A stretch of DNA of 64,000 nucleotides from Nematostella vectensis (GCF_932526225.1 NC_064047.1:8667994-8731993); one strand, 5' to 3'. Positions 10,259-23,205 are shown, counted from the stretch's first letter. Notes: a model not told the origin generated them from the letters alone. Numbers and translations are program-made.

Positions 10259-13200
10259 TCAGTTGTCCTCTTTCTCTTGAGCTCTGAATACTGCAAGAGC
10301 TGCTAGTCGTCTATCTCGCAATGCACGACGGTCGCTTAGTTTATCTAGTGGCATGGTTTGGCACAAGTCCTCCTCGACCGTGTCAAGCGTGGCACCCGTC
10401 AGTGGACTGGGGGTAGTACTGTTCTTGACTATGTGATGAATGTTATCACCATAACGCTGGCAGTAGTCTCGTATCCCTAAAAAAAGACAAAGAATTTCGA
10501 TCATTCCATTTGCGCTTTGTTGTTTTAGAGTTTCATATGACTTACCAGATTCACTTTCAATGGTTTCGATGCCCCCTGCCTTCTTCTCCCTTTTCCTTAT
10601 TATTGAATCTATGCTATTTGTCCTTTAAAAAAACCTCGAAAAGAAAGACTGAGAAACATTTTTTTTTAAATATTACTCAGTTACCAATAGATCGACCTCC
10701 ATATTATTGACATCGAACCTCTATATAATGGGCACTTTCTAAAGTCATTTCTTCCTTTTAAAACTTTTGCAAGTAGGAACCTCTAATTAACGGTACAAAT
10801 TTTTTTTAGCTCTTAGTACCCAAATGGAAGTTGATTCGCGTTAGGTTCGCGGTATTGCTCATCATAAAAAAAGTTCACCTTTCATTTATTTACAATACAA
10901 GGATTGTAATATTTAAATAAATTGTAGAGCAGATCGAGCTTGATCGCAATTGGTTAAAGTCCCGCATAACCATGGAGGTTAATAATAAAATATTCAGAAT
11001 ATGAAAAGAGTTTTGATCCTAGCCATTAAATTGACTTTCATTTGCTTTACTTAGGGCGAGCTTTTTCCTATCATTCTGGAATGGGAATTGTTGGTAGAGA
11101 ATGTTCAGAATGGCATTCGAGTATTTCTGAATGGGTGGAATGGCCTTCATTCCATCCCGGAATGGGAACGCGGGATAAACGAACGCGCGCTTTTTCTATT
11201 CTAATCATTCTCATTCCGGAATCACGAGTAAAAAAACGCGCCCTTACATACCATCTGCATTGAGATGCATAGTTTCAAATGGACCAATCAGAGAGTACCG
11301 CAGGCCGAGCCCCTCTGTCATAGTTGTATCCACGTCTTCTGGGCTACATATGCCTTCCTGGAACATAAAGTTAAAGTTCAAAGAAGGATGTATGCTTGAA
11401 AAAGAAAACCAGGATGACAATGCTGGTGGTGAAACTGTTGTTGTTGTTGCTGTTGTTGTTGCGTTGTTGCTGCTGTTGCTGTTGTTGATGTCGTCGTCGC
11501 CGCCGTCGCCGCCGCAGCCGTCGTCGTTGTTGTTGTTGATGATGATGATTGTGGAATCATGTAAATAAATCTGCTTTATATGGTTAAAATGGTATGCTTT
11601 ATGCCTATATGTAAACAGAGTTGTTTCGCTGAGGTTTCGAGCGCTAGACCCCCGTCGGAGCAAAATATGGGCATCATCAGTCTATTGTTTGCGAGACGCT
11701 GGCCCTGGGGTGCTGGCGCTGTTTCAACATAATTTGGTGAGGCATTGTAAAGTCGTTTTTTGGGTCCACAGAGCGTAGTGTTTGTCAAGAATATTTGATA
11801 TTGAAAAATAGTATTGCTAGAAAACAGAATTGGTACCTCTACAAGCCGCCACGCCTCTGCTATGAGGGCATATTGAAGTCTGTTCACTATAAACCCATTT
11901 GTCTCTTTCTTTAGCAGGACAGGGGATTGACCAATGTCCTTCATCAACTTGATAGTCTGTTCAATCACGCTTGCATCAGTCCAGGGCGCTGGTATTACCT
12001 CGACAAGGGGTACGTAGTATGGAGGGTTAATCTGAAGGAAAATCCAAAAATAACAAGTGTTAATAATTATTCATTGCAAATCATCTTTTTGAATATATTA
12101 ACAAAAGTGATACCAATATGTAAGACACAATCTTTACACCTAGTCACATTCAAATTGTGCGTTTTTTGTGTTAGAAAACAAAAACATTTGTCTCTTCCGG
12201 CTAAGGTTTAATGATAAATGCAGCGCAGCGACAGAGGGAAAAATGGCATGAAATTTTCCAATTCTCAATATATAAGCTTAAGATTCCGCATCCAAGGAGT
12301 TCCTCTGACCAAAAGCTTACTTTCCAAATTTTAAAGAAATTTAGAAGATATGAAATTTAGATAATAGCGAGCAAAGTTGGCTTAATTTCTGATAAGAGCC
12401 CGACTTCTCCCTAAAAACAAGAAGAGAATTCATACTTTGAACATTTGAAAATTGCACTTCAAGCCTCATATCCCGAAGACGAATCCATAAGAAAAAAAAT
12501 ACTTTTTTGATATGTTGGTTTACATAACATAAGGAACCTCTGTGCAAAATTTCAAGCTCACCGAAGTTAACCAGACCTTATTTTGGGATAACTTGCCATT
12601 TTTTAGCTCTGTCCAGCGCAGCTACAGTTGTTTTCACAGTGAAGGAAGACATACTACTTCAACAATGCACTGATTTATTTACCTGGTTCCACCACGCCTA
12701 CGCACACTACCTAGTTTTTTTTACAGCCTGCATGTAGTCTTTCTATAAGTTATACCACAAGGGCTTTGTTTAAATGGGAGGAAGCTGGCAATAAAGGTCC
12801 GTAGCAGGGGATGGGCACTGAGAGGATGTCCGCCCCCCCCCCCCCCCAATATTATAAAAAAATATAAGAAATGGCTAGTAGGTGCGTTGCTGTGCTCCCC
12901 CATTTTTTTCTTAATGTTCTTTATAATGTCCCCCAATATTTCGAGGCCTGCTAAGATACGGCAATATAACCTAATTTTACCTTATATACCACTTTTATCC
13001 AGTCTGAAATAATCTCAGTCTCAAATTTCTTTTGTTTAGTTTAAAAAACCCTGATAAAAGATATTCTAATAAAAGAATAAAAAAAAATCCTGATAAAAGA
13101 TATTCTAATTGAGGGTTACAATTTTGGTATTTACCATATTTTCTAGCAAAACCAGTCAGTCAAACCGGTTTTTTTTTCATTTCCCATTTCATAATTGTTC

Positions 13201-16200
13201 AAAATGTTATAAAGCCATTGTTTTATGGCCTGCTTTTGCTTTTTTTCTCGTTCGGCTGTTCCCATCGATAATTTCACAAAGGTGAGTTACCTTGAAAAAA
13301 AAAGATTTCGAGTTCTCTTGCTGTGGGCCTTTTGATAATCACCTTTTGCAGCTGTTTGCGTTTGTCTGTCGCGAAAATGTTTGGGGAGTTGGAGCGTTTT
13401 CGAGCGACTGACAAACGCAGACGGCTGCAAAGGAGACTAGTCTTTTACCAATTTCTGCAAAAGAATCTTCAGGCTGGACACTTTGCAATAAATTATGCTT
13501 ACTGGATGGGCAACAATACATCTTTGTCGGAGTTGTAGAGATTCAGTAAACTTGGAAGGCATTATACAGGAAGTTGAGCTAGCCAGTATGACTTCACTAC
13601 TTGAAAGAGTAGCTTCCAGGTTCTGAAAGACCTTCTTCTTTAGCTCCAGGTTCTCAGGAGTGCATTCCTGCAAAAATTAAGAGGGTTGTCCAACACTGTC
13701 TCACATTGGCCATTGGCCATTTGTCAAGCACTAGTGGCAAATGGCCAAATGGTAATATAACACTGTAGCATAGAACTTAAGGGGAGGGATGGTCCTATAG
13801 ACCCATACTTAGCCTATATAGGAGCTATTCAGAATAACAAGTACCAAGGTATAGCAGACACATAGCACTGGAAGTACCATGGCCATGGCGTAGGGCTATG
13901 TGGCAAATGGTGGATATGGTGGAAATGGTGAAAAGTAATGGGGAGGGGTGGTCCACCATACTTAGCAGATGCAAGTACCATGGCCAAGGCATAGGGCTAT
14001 GTGGCATATGGTGGATATGGTGAAAAGTAATAGGAAGGGGTGGTCCACCATACCTATAGCAGACAGTCAACATTGCAAGTACCATGGCCAAGGCATAGGG
14101 CTATGTGGCATATGGTGGATATGGTGGATATGGTGAAAAGTAAGGCGGAGGGGTGGTGCACCATACCTATAGCAGACAGTCAACACTGTAAGTACCATGG
14201 CCAAGGCATAGGGCTATGTGGCAAATGGTGGATATGGTGAAAAGTAAGGGGGAGGGGTGGTCCACCATACTTAGCAGATGCCATGGCCAAGGCATAGGGC
14301 TATGTGGCATATGGTGGAAAGAAAGGGGGAGAGGTGGTCCACCATACCTATAGCAGGCACATAGCACTGCAAGTACCATGGCCATGGCATAGGGCTATGT
14401 GGCAAATGGTGGATATGGCGAAAAGCAAGGGGGAGGGGTGGTTCACCATACCTATAGCAGACAGTCAGCACTGCAAGTACCATGGCCATGGCATAGGGCT
14501 ACGTGGCAAATGGTGGATATGGTGGATATGGTGAAAAGTAAGGCGGAAGGGTGGTGCACCATACCTATAGCAGACAGTCAACACTGCAAGTACCATGGCC
14601 ATGGCATAGGGCTATGTGGCAAATGGTGGATATGGTGGAAATGGTGGATATGGTGAAAAGTAAGGGGGAGGGGTGGACCACCATACCTTTAGCAGACACA
14701 AATCACTGCAAGTACCATGGCCAAGGCACAGGGTTATGTGGCAAATGGTGGAAATGGTGGATATGGTGAAAAGTAAAGGGGAGGGGTGGACCACCATACC
14801 TATAGCAGACAGTCAACACTGCAAGTACCATGGCCAAGGTATAGGGCTATGTGGCAAATGGTGGAAATGGTGGAAAGTAATAGGGAGGGGTGGTCCACCA
14901 TACCTATGGCAGACAGTCAACACTGCAAGTACCATGGCCAAGGCACAGGGTTATCTGGCAAATGGTGGATATGGTGAAAAGTAATGGGGAGGGGTGGACC
15001 ATTATACCTATAGCAGACAGTCAACACTGCAAGTCATGGCCAAGGTATAGGGCTATGTGGCAAAAGGTGGATATGGTGAAAAGTAATAGGGAGGGGTGGT
15101 CCACCATACCTATGGCAGACAGTCAACACTGCAAGTACCATGGCCAAGGTTTAGGGCTATCTGGCAAATGGTGAAAATGGTGGATATGGTGAAAAGTAAT
15201 GGGGAGGGGTGGACCACCATACCTATAGCAGACAGTCAACACTGCAAGTACCATGGCCAAGGTATAGGGCTATGTGGCAAATGGAGGATATGGTGAAAAG
15301 TAATGGGGAGGGGTGGACCATTATACCTATAGCAGACAGTCAACACTACAAGTACCATGGCCAAGGTATAGGGCTATGTGGCAAATGGTGGATATGGTGG
15401 AAATGGTGAAAAGTAATGGGGAGGGGTGGACCATTATACCTATAGCAGACAGTCAACACTGCAAGTACCATGGCCAAGGTATAGGGCTATGTGGCAAATG
15501 GTGGATATGGTGAAAAGTAATGGGGAGGGGTGGACCATTATACCTATAGCAGACAGTCAACACTACAAGTACCATGGCCAAGGTATAGGGCTATGTGGCA
15601 AATGGTGGATATGGTGGAAATGGTGAAAAGTAATGGGGAGGGGTGGACCATTATACCTATAGCAGACAGTCAACACTTCAAGTACCGTGGCCAAGGTATA
15701 GGGATATGTGGCAAATGGTGGAAATGGTGGATATGGTGAAAAGTAATGGGGAGGGGTGGACCACCATACCTATAGCAGACAGTCAACACTGCAAGTACCA
15801 TGGCCAAGGTATAGGGCTATGTGGCAAATGGTGGATATGGTGGAAATGGTGGATATGGTGAAAAGTAAGGGGGAGGGGTGGTCCACCATACCTTTAGCAG
15901 ACACATAGCACTGCAAGTACCATGGCCAAGGCACAGGGTTATGTGGCAAATGATGGAAATGGTGGATATGGTGAAAAGTAAAGGGGAGGGGTGGACCACT
16001 ATACCTATAGCAGACAGTCAACACTGCAAGTACCATGGCCATGGCATAGGGCTATGTGGCAAATGGTGGATATGGTGGAAATGGTAAAAAGTAATAGGGA
16101 GGGGTGGTCCACCATACCTATAGCAGACAGTCAACACTGCAAGTACCATGGCCATGGCATAGGGCTATGTGGCAAATGGTGGATATGGTGAAAAGTAATG

Positions 16201-19200
16201 GGGAGGGGTGGTCCACCATACCTATAGCAGACAGTCAACACTGCAAGTACCATGGCCATGGCATAGGGCTATGTGGCAAATGGTGGATATGGTGAAAAGT
16301 AAGGGGGAGGGGTGGTCCACCATACCTTTAGCAGACACATAGCACTGCAAGTACCATGGCCAAGGCACAGGGTTATGTGGCAAATGATGGAAATGGTGGA
16401 TATGGTGAAAAGTAAAGGGGAGGGGTGGACCACTATACCTATAGCAGACAGTCAACACTGCAAGTACCATGGCCATGGCATAGGGCTATGTGGCAAATGG
16501 TGGATATGGTGGAAATGGTGAAAAGTAATAGGGAGGGGTGGTCCACCATACCTATAGCAGACAGTCAACACTGCAAGTACCATGGCCATGGCATAGGGCT
16601 ATGTGGCAAATGGTGGATATGGTGAAAAGTAATGGGGAGGGGTGGTCCACCATACCTATAGCAGACAGTCAACACTGCAAGTACCATGGCCATGGCATAG
16701 GGCTATGTGGCAAATGGTGGATATGGTGAAAAGTAATGGGGAGGGGTGGACCACCATACCTATAGCAGACACATAGCACTGCAAGTACCATGGCCAAGGT
16801 ATAGGGCTATGTGGCAAATGGTGGATATGGTGAAAAGTAATGGGGAGGGGTGGACCACCATACCTATAGCAGACAGTCAACACTGCAAGTACCATGGCCA
16901 AGGTATAGGGCTATGTGGCAAATGGTGGATATGGTGAAAAGTAATGGAGAGGGGTGGACCACCATACCTATAGCAGACAGTCAACATTGCAAGTACCATG
17001 GCCAAGGTATAGGGCTATGTGGCAAATGGTGGATATGGTGGATATGGTGAAAAGTAATGGGGAGGGGTGGACCACTATACCTATAGCAGACAGTCAACAT
17101 TGCAAGTACCATGGCCAAGGTATAGGGCTATGTGGCAAATGGTGGATATGGTGAAAAGTAATGGGGAGGGGTGGACCACCATACCTATAGCAGACAGTCA
17201 ACACTGCAAGTACCATGGCAAAGGTATAGGGCTATGTGGCAAATGGTGGATATGGTGGATATGGTGAAAAGTAATGGGGAGGGGTGGACCACCATACCTT
17301 TAGCAGACACATAGCACTGCAAGTACCATGGCCAAGGTATAGGGCTATGTGGCAAATGGTGGAAATGGTGGAAAGTAATAGGGAGGGGTGGTCCACCATA
17401 CCTATGGAAGACAGTCAACACTGCAAGTACCATGGCCAAGGCACAGGGTTATCTGGCAAATGGTGGATATGGTGAAAAGTAATGGGGAGGGGTGGACCAT
17501 TATACCTATAGCAGACAGTCAACACTGCAAGTCATGGCCAAGGTATAGGGCTATGTGGCAAAAGGTGGATATGGTGAAAAGTAATAGGGAGGGGTGGTCC
17601 ACCATACCTATGGCAGACAGTCAACACTGCAAGTACCATGGCCAAGGTTTAGGGCTATCTGGCAAATGGTGAAAATGGTGGATATGGTGAAAAGTAATGG
17701 GGAGGGGTGGACCACCATACCTATAGCAGACAGTCAACACTGCAAGTACCATGGCCAAGGTATAGGGCTATGTGGCAAATGGTGGATATGGTGGATATGG
17801 TGAAAAGTAATGGGGAGGGGTGGACCACCATACCTATAGCAGACAGTCAACCCTGCAAGTAGCATGGCCATGGCATAGGGCTATGTGGCAAATGGTGGAT
17901 ATGGTGAAAAGTAATGGAGAGAAATCCGCAACTTATTCCATATACGGTTATGCGATTTCACAACATACATAACGGCGAGTGTTGAATTCACGGACAGGCA
18001 AAATGTGTTTTGAGGCAAACATGGCATCTAATAAACGAATCTAAACATTTTGTCATGAGGTTTCACCTGGCTAAACAGAATCTTTTAAAGATCTTATAAA
18101 AAACTGGCAACTTATCACGGATCTCAGCCTCATATGGCTAGAATCTTTAATGAACCTATAGTCTCTTATAGAAAGGAGAAACTGCTTATAGACTTTTAAG
18201 TCAGAGCCACGATCTCCCATAAAGGACTAGGTATCAAAGCAGATTTATTTACAATTGTGGCGGGTGTGGCTGTTGGCAATATTACACAACGCTCAAGCAA
18301 AAGTGTAATCTCAAAGACACTACGCACTTTATTTACTTCATTAGAAGTCTATAAAAGGGCGAAAGATTCATGGATTTAAATATCCTTGATGTCCATAGCT
18401 TACTGAAACTTTTCAGTACAGGCATTCTATCCTCTTGCCACCCTCTTAGTTATAAGAAGGGTTTGTGTCTAGGGAGATGGCCTACGTCCGTTGAGAACAA
18501 ATTCCTCACTAGCCACTTTCTAAGCCGAAATCCGCAACTTATTCTAGATACGGTTACGGGATTTCACAACATACATAACGGCGAGTGTTGAATTCACGGA
18601 CAGGCAAAATGCGTTTTGAGGCAAACATGGCATCTAATAAACGAATCTAAACATTTTGTCATGAGGTTCCAACCGGCTAAACAGAATCTTCTAAAGATTC
18701 TTATAAAAAACTGGCAACTTATCACAGATCTCAGCCTAATACGGCTAGAATCTTTAATGAACCTATAGTCTCTTATAGAAAGGAGAAACCGCTTATAGAC
18801 TTTTAAGTCAGAGCCACAATCTCCCATAAAGGACTAGGTATCAAAGCAGATTTATTTACAATTGTGGCGGGTGTGGCTGTTGGCAATATTACACAACTTT
18901 CTGTCATGGTAAGGGACCTAAAATTTGTGAAAATTCTCGGGCGCGGATTCTGAAACGCGGGTCTCGGCGCTCGGCAAGTCTCGGATTTACTCATCGCTAC
19001 CTCACAACCAATGTCCATGGTACTTGCAGTGTTGAATATCTGATAAGTATGCTGGACCACCCCTCCCCCTTACTTTTCACCATATCCTCCATTTGCCACA
19101 TAGTCCTATGCCTTGGCCATGGTACTTGCAGTGCTATGTGTCTGCTATGAATGGTGGACCACCCCTCCCCCTAACTTTTTACCTTATCCACCATTTCCAC

Positions 19201-21146
19201 CATATCCACCATTTGTCAAATAGCCCTATCCCTTGACTGTGGTACTTGCAGTGTTGACTGTCTGCTATATGTACGGTGGACCACCCCTCCCTCTTACTTT
19301 TCATAACTGTTGCCATAGCTTTGTTCCTTAGCCCAGATACTTGCAGTGCTAAATGACTTATGTATTGATCTCCGTGCTATCAGATACTTGCAGTGCTAGA
19401 AAAACTGTAATGTTATTGATTTATAGGACCATCCCTCCCCCTGAAAGCCACATCCTACTGCATTATATTACCATTTGGCCATTTGCCACTAGCGCTTGAC
19501 AAATGGCCAATGTAAGACAGTGTTGGACAGTATTGAAAATTAAAGAGAAATTTTAGCACACAGTCAACACTACTGTTTTTTGGTGTTCCTTATTAATCCT
19601 ACCTTTGCCATTCTGCCACTCACTCTGGCAAAGCTGGTTCATTTACCCATTTAGCGGACCATTTTCTCTTAGGTAGCTCTTCCTAACTAGCAGTGTTACC
19701 TAATTTTTTTTCATGAGAGTGGACCTTTAGGTTGAGTGGCTACGGGCCTGATACAAACATGCTTCAACACGTCTCTGTGTCTGAATTCTCACTAAGATTT
19801 GTAAGTTGCAACAAACATTCTATACATATTTCTGGGAGGAGGGCGGGGGTTGCAAGATATCATATTGAAAAATCATAAATTTGATGATAAATCAATAAGA
19901 AACAACCTATCTTTGGCAGTCAAGGGCAACTTTCCATTTACTATACCTGCACATAGAAGACTCCATTCAGAGCTTGTGCTAGATCATGGGTAGTAGTAAC
20001 TAGTTTAAAAGCCTCCTGGGCTGTCTTGCAATGGCGACCTTTTAGCAATTCTTTGCTTTCAAGTTCCTGTAGCTGTGATATAATGGCCTCTTTAGCGTTC
20101 ACCAGTTGACTTGAGACTGTGTCGTACAGAGCGACATGGTAACCAGCACTGGAAAATAACTACAGAAAAATATAAAACTTTCAAATTAAATAAGGAAAAA
20201 AGGATTTAATTACAGTTTAATTCAATTTAATTTAATTAATTCATTTGTAAACAAGTAGAATATAGTTGGATGTTTTAAGAATTATTATTTGCTTTTTATT
20301 ATTAGAACATATCTACAGTACTTCCTATGTTTTCTTTCATTGGACAAAATTTGTGTCCTGATAAACATTTAGTTGAACAGTTATTCAATCAAATGTTAAA
20401 TGGGTATTTTCAAGTATACTTACTGTCGACCATGCCCTTCCAATCAGCCCGCTAAAAAGAGTAAAATGAGATCGTGTTTTGTAAGTATTGGAAGTTTGAT
20501 AAAGCAGGCCCCCTAGAGGGGGTAAGTTTTCTTATAAAAAATCTGACCACACTGGTCAGATACTACCATTGCATTGTAGGACTTTGCTACAAAAAAGGAA
20601 TGACTTAGATTAATGATATACTAGTGATCTAGAATGCCTTGTTTATCTAATTTTGCTTATGGTTTATAGTTTTGTCTACAAATAGCATGTCTAGTGGACT
20701 TTCTGCCATTGTGGGAGGGGGGGGTGCAAATTTGCACCCCAAAATAATCCCTTATCTCTTCTGACCCTTTTCTTAACCCCCTCCCCTTGTATTCACTCTA
20801 AACAGAAGCCATAATTATGATTAATGACACCCCTCTCCATAAAGGTTATGGCAGACAGAAAGCCTTAGTTATGAGCAATGACCAGAGCTTTTCTAGCAAA
20901 AAACACTTGCCCCTGCAATAAATCTAAGTGCAAGTAATTTTGCTGGGCCAATAATGGTGATTGCTGCGACTTTGGTCTATCGTATCCTTAATGAAATTAT
21001 TTTCATTACCAATTCTATGGGAGGTTATGTATTGAACAAAGTATATAGTCAGAAGGTGCTAAATTTCTCTTTAGTATAAATTTTACAAAAAAAGTGCAAT
21101 ACCTCCCAATAACAGCCACTTTTCCTTTTTCTGTTGAAGATGTCAT
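10259..21146 (-). CDS. CRYL1: CRYL1-like lambda-crystallin / L-gulonate 3-dehydrogenase
   Basis: Seven coding exons on the minus strand: 21146-21103 (ATG), 20451-20424, 20159-19947, 13667-13503, 12031-11837, 11357-11252 and 10476-10259 (TGA at 10261-10259). Phases agree throughout, giving 322 residues (human 319). The N-terminus [20 protein letters not shown] is a Rossmann NAD-binding GxGxxG. Further matches are [63 protein letters not shown] and [17 protein letters not shown], all in the 3-hydroxyacyl-CoA dehydrogenase fold. The family oxidises L-gulonate to 3-dehydro-L-gulonate with NAD+ in the cytosolic uronate pathway. Exon 2 is a 28-nt microexon. Intron 3 holds a 5.8-kb foldback element. 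The gene is divergent from TNFAIP3. A non-coding 5' exon is probable at about 22030-21843, with donor AAAAG|GTAAAC. Confidence 0.96.
11060..11230. repeat. Short inverted repeat with GGAATGGGA motifs in CRYL1 intron
   Basis: CATTCTGGAATGGGAATT near 11073 pairs with the complement of ATTCTCATTCCGGAATCA near 11207. Several GGAATGG/CATTCC motifs lie between them. It is probably a small foldback relic; no ORF. Confidence 0.45.
11437..11550. repeat. GTT/GTC trinucleotide microsatellite in CRYL1 intron
   Basis: Imperfect runs of TTG, GTC and GAT triplets between CRYL1 exons 5 and 6. On the minus strand they read as CAA/CAG and give spurious poly-Q, poly-T or poly-A frames. Splicing phase of the real gene excludes coding use. 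Confidence 0.8.
13840..17925. repeat. Tandem array of 104/113-bp units inside the CRYL1 foldback element
   Basis: About 38 units with the core CACCATACCTATAGCAGACA, AAGTACCATGGCC and GGCTATGTGGCAAATGGTGG. Lengths alternate between 104 and 113 bp because a 9-bp subunit (GTGGATATG or GTGGAAATG) is present once or twice. Higher-order copying is visible: a 434-bp block starting near 15878 recurs at 16312, and a stretch near 14890-15174 recurs at 17388-17672. The unit is open in several frames, so the many short ORFs ([20 protein letters not shown] and variants) look like repeat artefacts. Confidence 0.93.
17921..18290. repeat. Direct repeat copy 1 (370 bp) in foldback element
   Basis: Begins GAAATCCGCAACTTATTC and ends GGCAATATTACACAAC. 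The same sequence, with about 5% difference by eye, recurs at 18527-18897. The 236-bp spacer between them is unique. Confidence 0.85.
18527..18897. repeat. Direct repeat copy 2 (371 bp) in foldback element
   Basis: Second copy of the 17921-18290 sequence in the same orientation, with single-base differences such as CTAGATACGG against CCATATACGG. Confidence 0.85.
20490..20745. repeat. Dispersed repeat, related copy at about 37880-38200
   Basis: Contains TTTTCTTATAAAAAATCTGA and TATAGTTTTGTCTACAAAT, then a G-rich stretch. The same ordered motifs recur near 37946-38120. It lies in CRYL1 intron 1, next to the 28-nt exon. No coding potential. Confidence 0.5.
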
Positions 21147-22029
21147 GCTTCATGAGAAAACAATTGTTAGATTAATATTTATATACTGTCACATGCATGT
21201 AGCTAGGGGTAAGTACAGGGTCTGAAGTGCAAACAGTTAAATTCTGGCTGAATCATGACTTTATCAATGCTTTTTGTTTGATTCAGTGCTAATTTCAACA
21301 GCCTCAATTTCTTAGCCAACTGGCAGATGAAAATCTTAGGGAAAGTCCTGTTCTGTGTTTTCTTTTAGGTAATCATCAATGACTTTTTGCATAAAATCAG
21401 ATCTCATCTAATACTGGATATACCATGCCATAGGGTGCTTTCCATCCCCCAAGCATTTTCAACTTATTGTATGCCCCCCCACCCCCTTTCCTGAAAAACT
21501 ACTTCCTCTGTCATAAAATATCATCATAGTTCCAACATCATTTTAACTTTACAGAATTCCAGCTAAGCTTTTTTGACTTCTTATTTAAAGATACTGTAGG
21601 TATTGAAGATAAAGTACGTATTCCGATATAAATGATATTGCTAGAGAACACACACCCCACAAAGATCATGGTGTAAAATAGAAATTCTCATAATCCACAA
21701 AATCCCCCTAAAACAACCCTCTAGACAAACGAATTGTCTAAAAAAAATTATATACAAGTACAAGTCATTGTAAAGATATCACGGGAAATATGATAACACC
21801 GGGGGATCCTACACTTGAAACCGGGAATAAAGTTCTGTTTACCTTTTAGGTTTTTTGTCCGATTTTTCTTCTCTCCGTTTCGACAGTTCGACAAATCCCT
21901 AGGCGTTTCTGGGTTGACCTAGCGAAGCCTGAGGAGAGTACACAGGAAGTCCAAAGAACACAAGAAGACAAAAAACTTTTTGCTCTGTTTGGATTTTCCT
22001 GAGCAAATTCGTCAAGTATCCCCACCATA

Positions 22030-22348
22030 GCTTACTTATCTTTAGAATTTATTCTAAAGTTGAAATAAAAATGCTTTCAAAGACTTTTTTTTTCATTTTC
22101 CAAGTAATTGTATTTTTCCAAGTCACAGTCTGCAGTCACATGATGGAAACCAGTGTGATGTCATTGGCTAAATAAAGGGAAGGTCATTGTCACGCCGTAA
22201 ACAATCTATTCTTAGCAGTCGGGGATTCCCCCGAAAAAACGATCTCAATTCGAAAGCATCGAAGCACGAACTCATCAGTTCGCATATATTAAGTATTTAC
22301 TTTGACGATATATCAACTGTCTATCCTGGCATGAAATTTTACTAAAAG
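22030..22348. promoter_or_regulatory. Divergent CRYL1-TNFAIP3 promoter and TNFAIP3 5' non-coding exon, with kappaB site
   Basis: This region separates the two head-to-head genes. It contains TGATGTCA (22156-22163, CRE-like) overlapping an inverted CCAAT box ATTGG (22163-22167), then GGGGATTCCCC at 22221-22231. The latter fits the NF-kappaB consensus GGGRNWYYCC in two registers. A donor AAAAG|GTAAGA at 22348/22349 probably ends the TNFAIP3 leader exon. A four-codon upstream ORF (ATGAAATTTTACTAA) lies within that exon. The exact start sites are not visible. Confidence 0.65.
22221..22231. promoter_or_regulatory. Predicted NF-kappaB binding site
   Basis: GGGGATTCCCC is a near-palindromic Rel-type site, upstream of the inferred TNFAIP3 leader donor by 117 bp. 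Mammalian TNFAIP3 is a direct NF-kappaB target with kappaB sites in its promoter. The role here is inferred. Confidence 0.6.
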
Positions 22349-23205
22349 GTAAGACATTGAAGTTCATACGACGAAGATCTTTTGAAACATTTTAAAAGCA
22401 CGACTTTAATATGAAGCATTTTAAAAGCACGACTTTAATAGAAAGCAGAGGTTTACGTTAAATGTTAAAATGGCGGCCAACTGCTCTATACGACACTGGA
22501 AATGGCTAGGAGTTTACTGTACATGTTTAGCTCTACGATTGCTTTTTTCGTTGGTTTTCGATGCGATCTTGACTTTATTGATAATCGAATATCTAAAAAA
22601 AAGGAAACGTGCCCAAACTAACGAAAGGCGCTGCAAAACTCTTTAGCCTAAGTATGGATATAAGCTTAAAGTATAGATAGGTAGCATTTCTTTTTATGGG
22701 AAATATGCGCCAGGAACTATAGATAGCTTGTAGAATTCATGATGATTGTAGTAATGCTTGCTTTACACAATCTCAGCCTTACCACAAATAACGTCGTAGC
22801 ACAAAAGAGGCCAACAACGGCAACTCTGCCTGGGGGATTTTTTGCATTCATGAATAATTACTTATTAACTTTCTAAGGAGAAGAAATCTTTTGTAATTCA
22901 TGGTATATTTAACATGTTTATCCATATCATAAACCAGATATGTCAACAGCATAGTTTCAAGAACAGAAATTCTTAGAAAGTGTCAAAATATGCTTTCCAT
23001 GCACATACCACATGACATGTTCATGCATAACAAGCCCATTACTTCCTGTGCATAACAAAGAGCTGGCTTGATAGGGAAGTGAATTGAGTGGATTAAGTGT
23101 GGGGTGGGGTGGGGGGGGGCTGGGCTTTGGGGATAGGGGTTAGCAAAAATTACGTGTCAGTCATCTTTGTGCTTCTTATGGTTATTTGCCAAATTAGAAA
23201 TTGAG

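Larger units (their letters stand above)
13687..19529. mobile_element. 5.8-kb foldback element with about 115-bp terminal inverted repeats in CRYL1 intron 3
   Basis: The left end begins TGTCCAACACTGTCTCACAT and the right end is its complement, TGTCCAACACTGTCTTACAT read on the minus strand from 19529. Pairing continues through GCAAATGGCCAAATGGTAAT and GGGGAGGGATGGTCCTATA to about 13800 on the left and 19425 on the right. Inside are a 4-kb tandem array, a pair of 370-bp direct repeats (17921-18290 and 18527-18897) and, next to the right end, a few array units in reverse orientation (19040-19290). No transposase is visible. No clear target-site duplication was found, so the transposon class is unknown. 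Confidence 0.8.

Noticed and set aside
11378-11663. Poly-Q/T/A and poly-N ORFs
   Set aside because: Trinucleotide microsatellite in a CRYL1 intron. The flanking exons splice in phase without it.
13840-17925. Dozens of 60-100-codon ORFs ([12 protein letters not shown] and similar)
   Set aside because: Shadows of the 104/113-bp tandem array inside a CRYL1 intron; they run on both strands and overlap each other.
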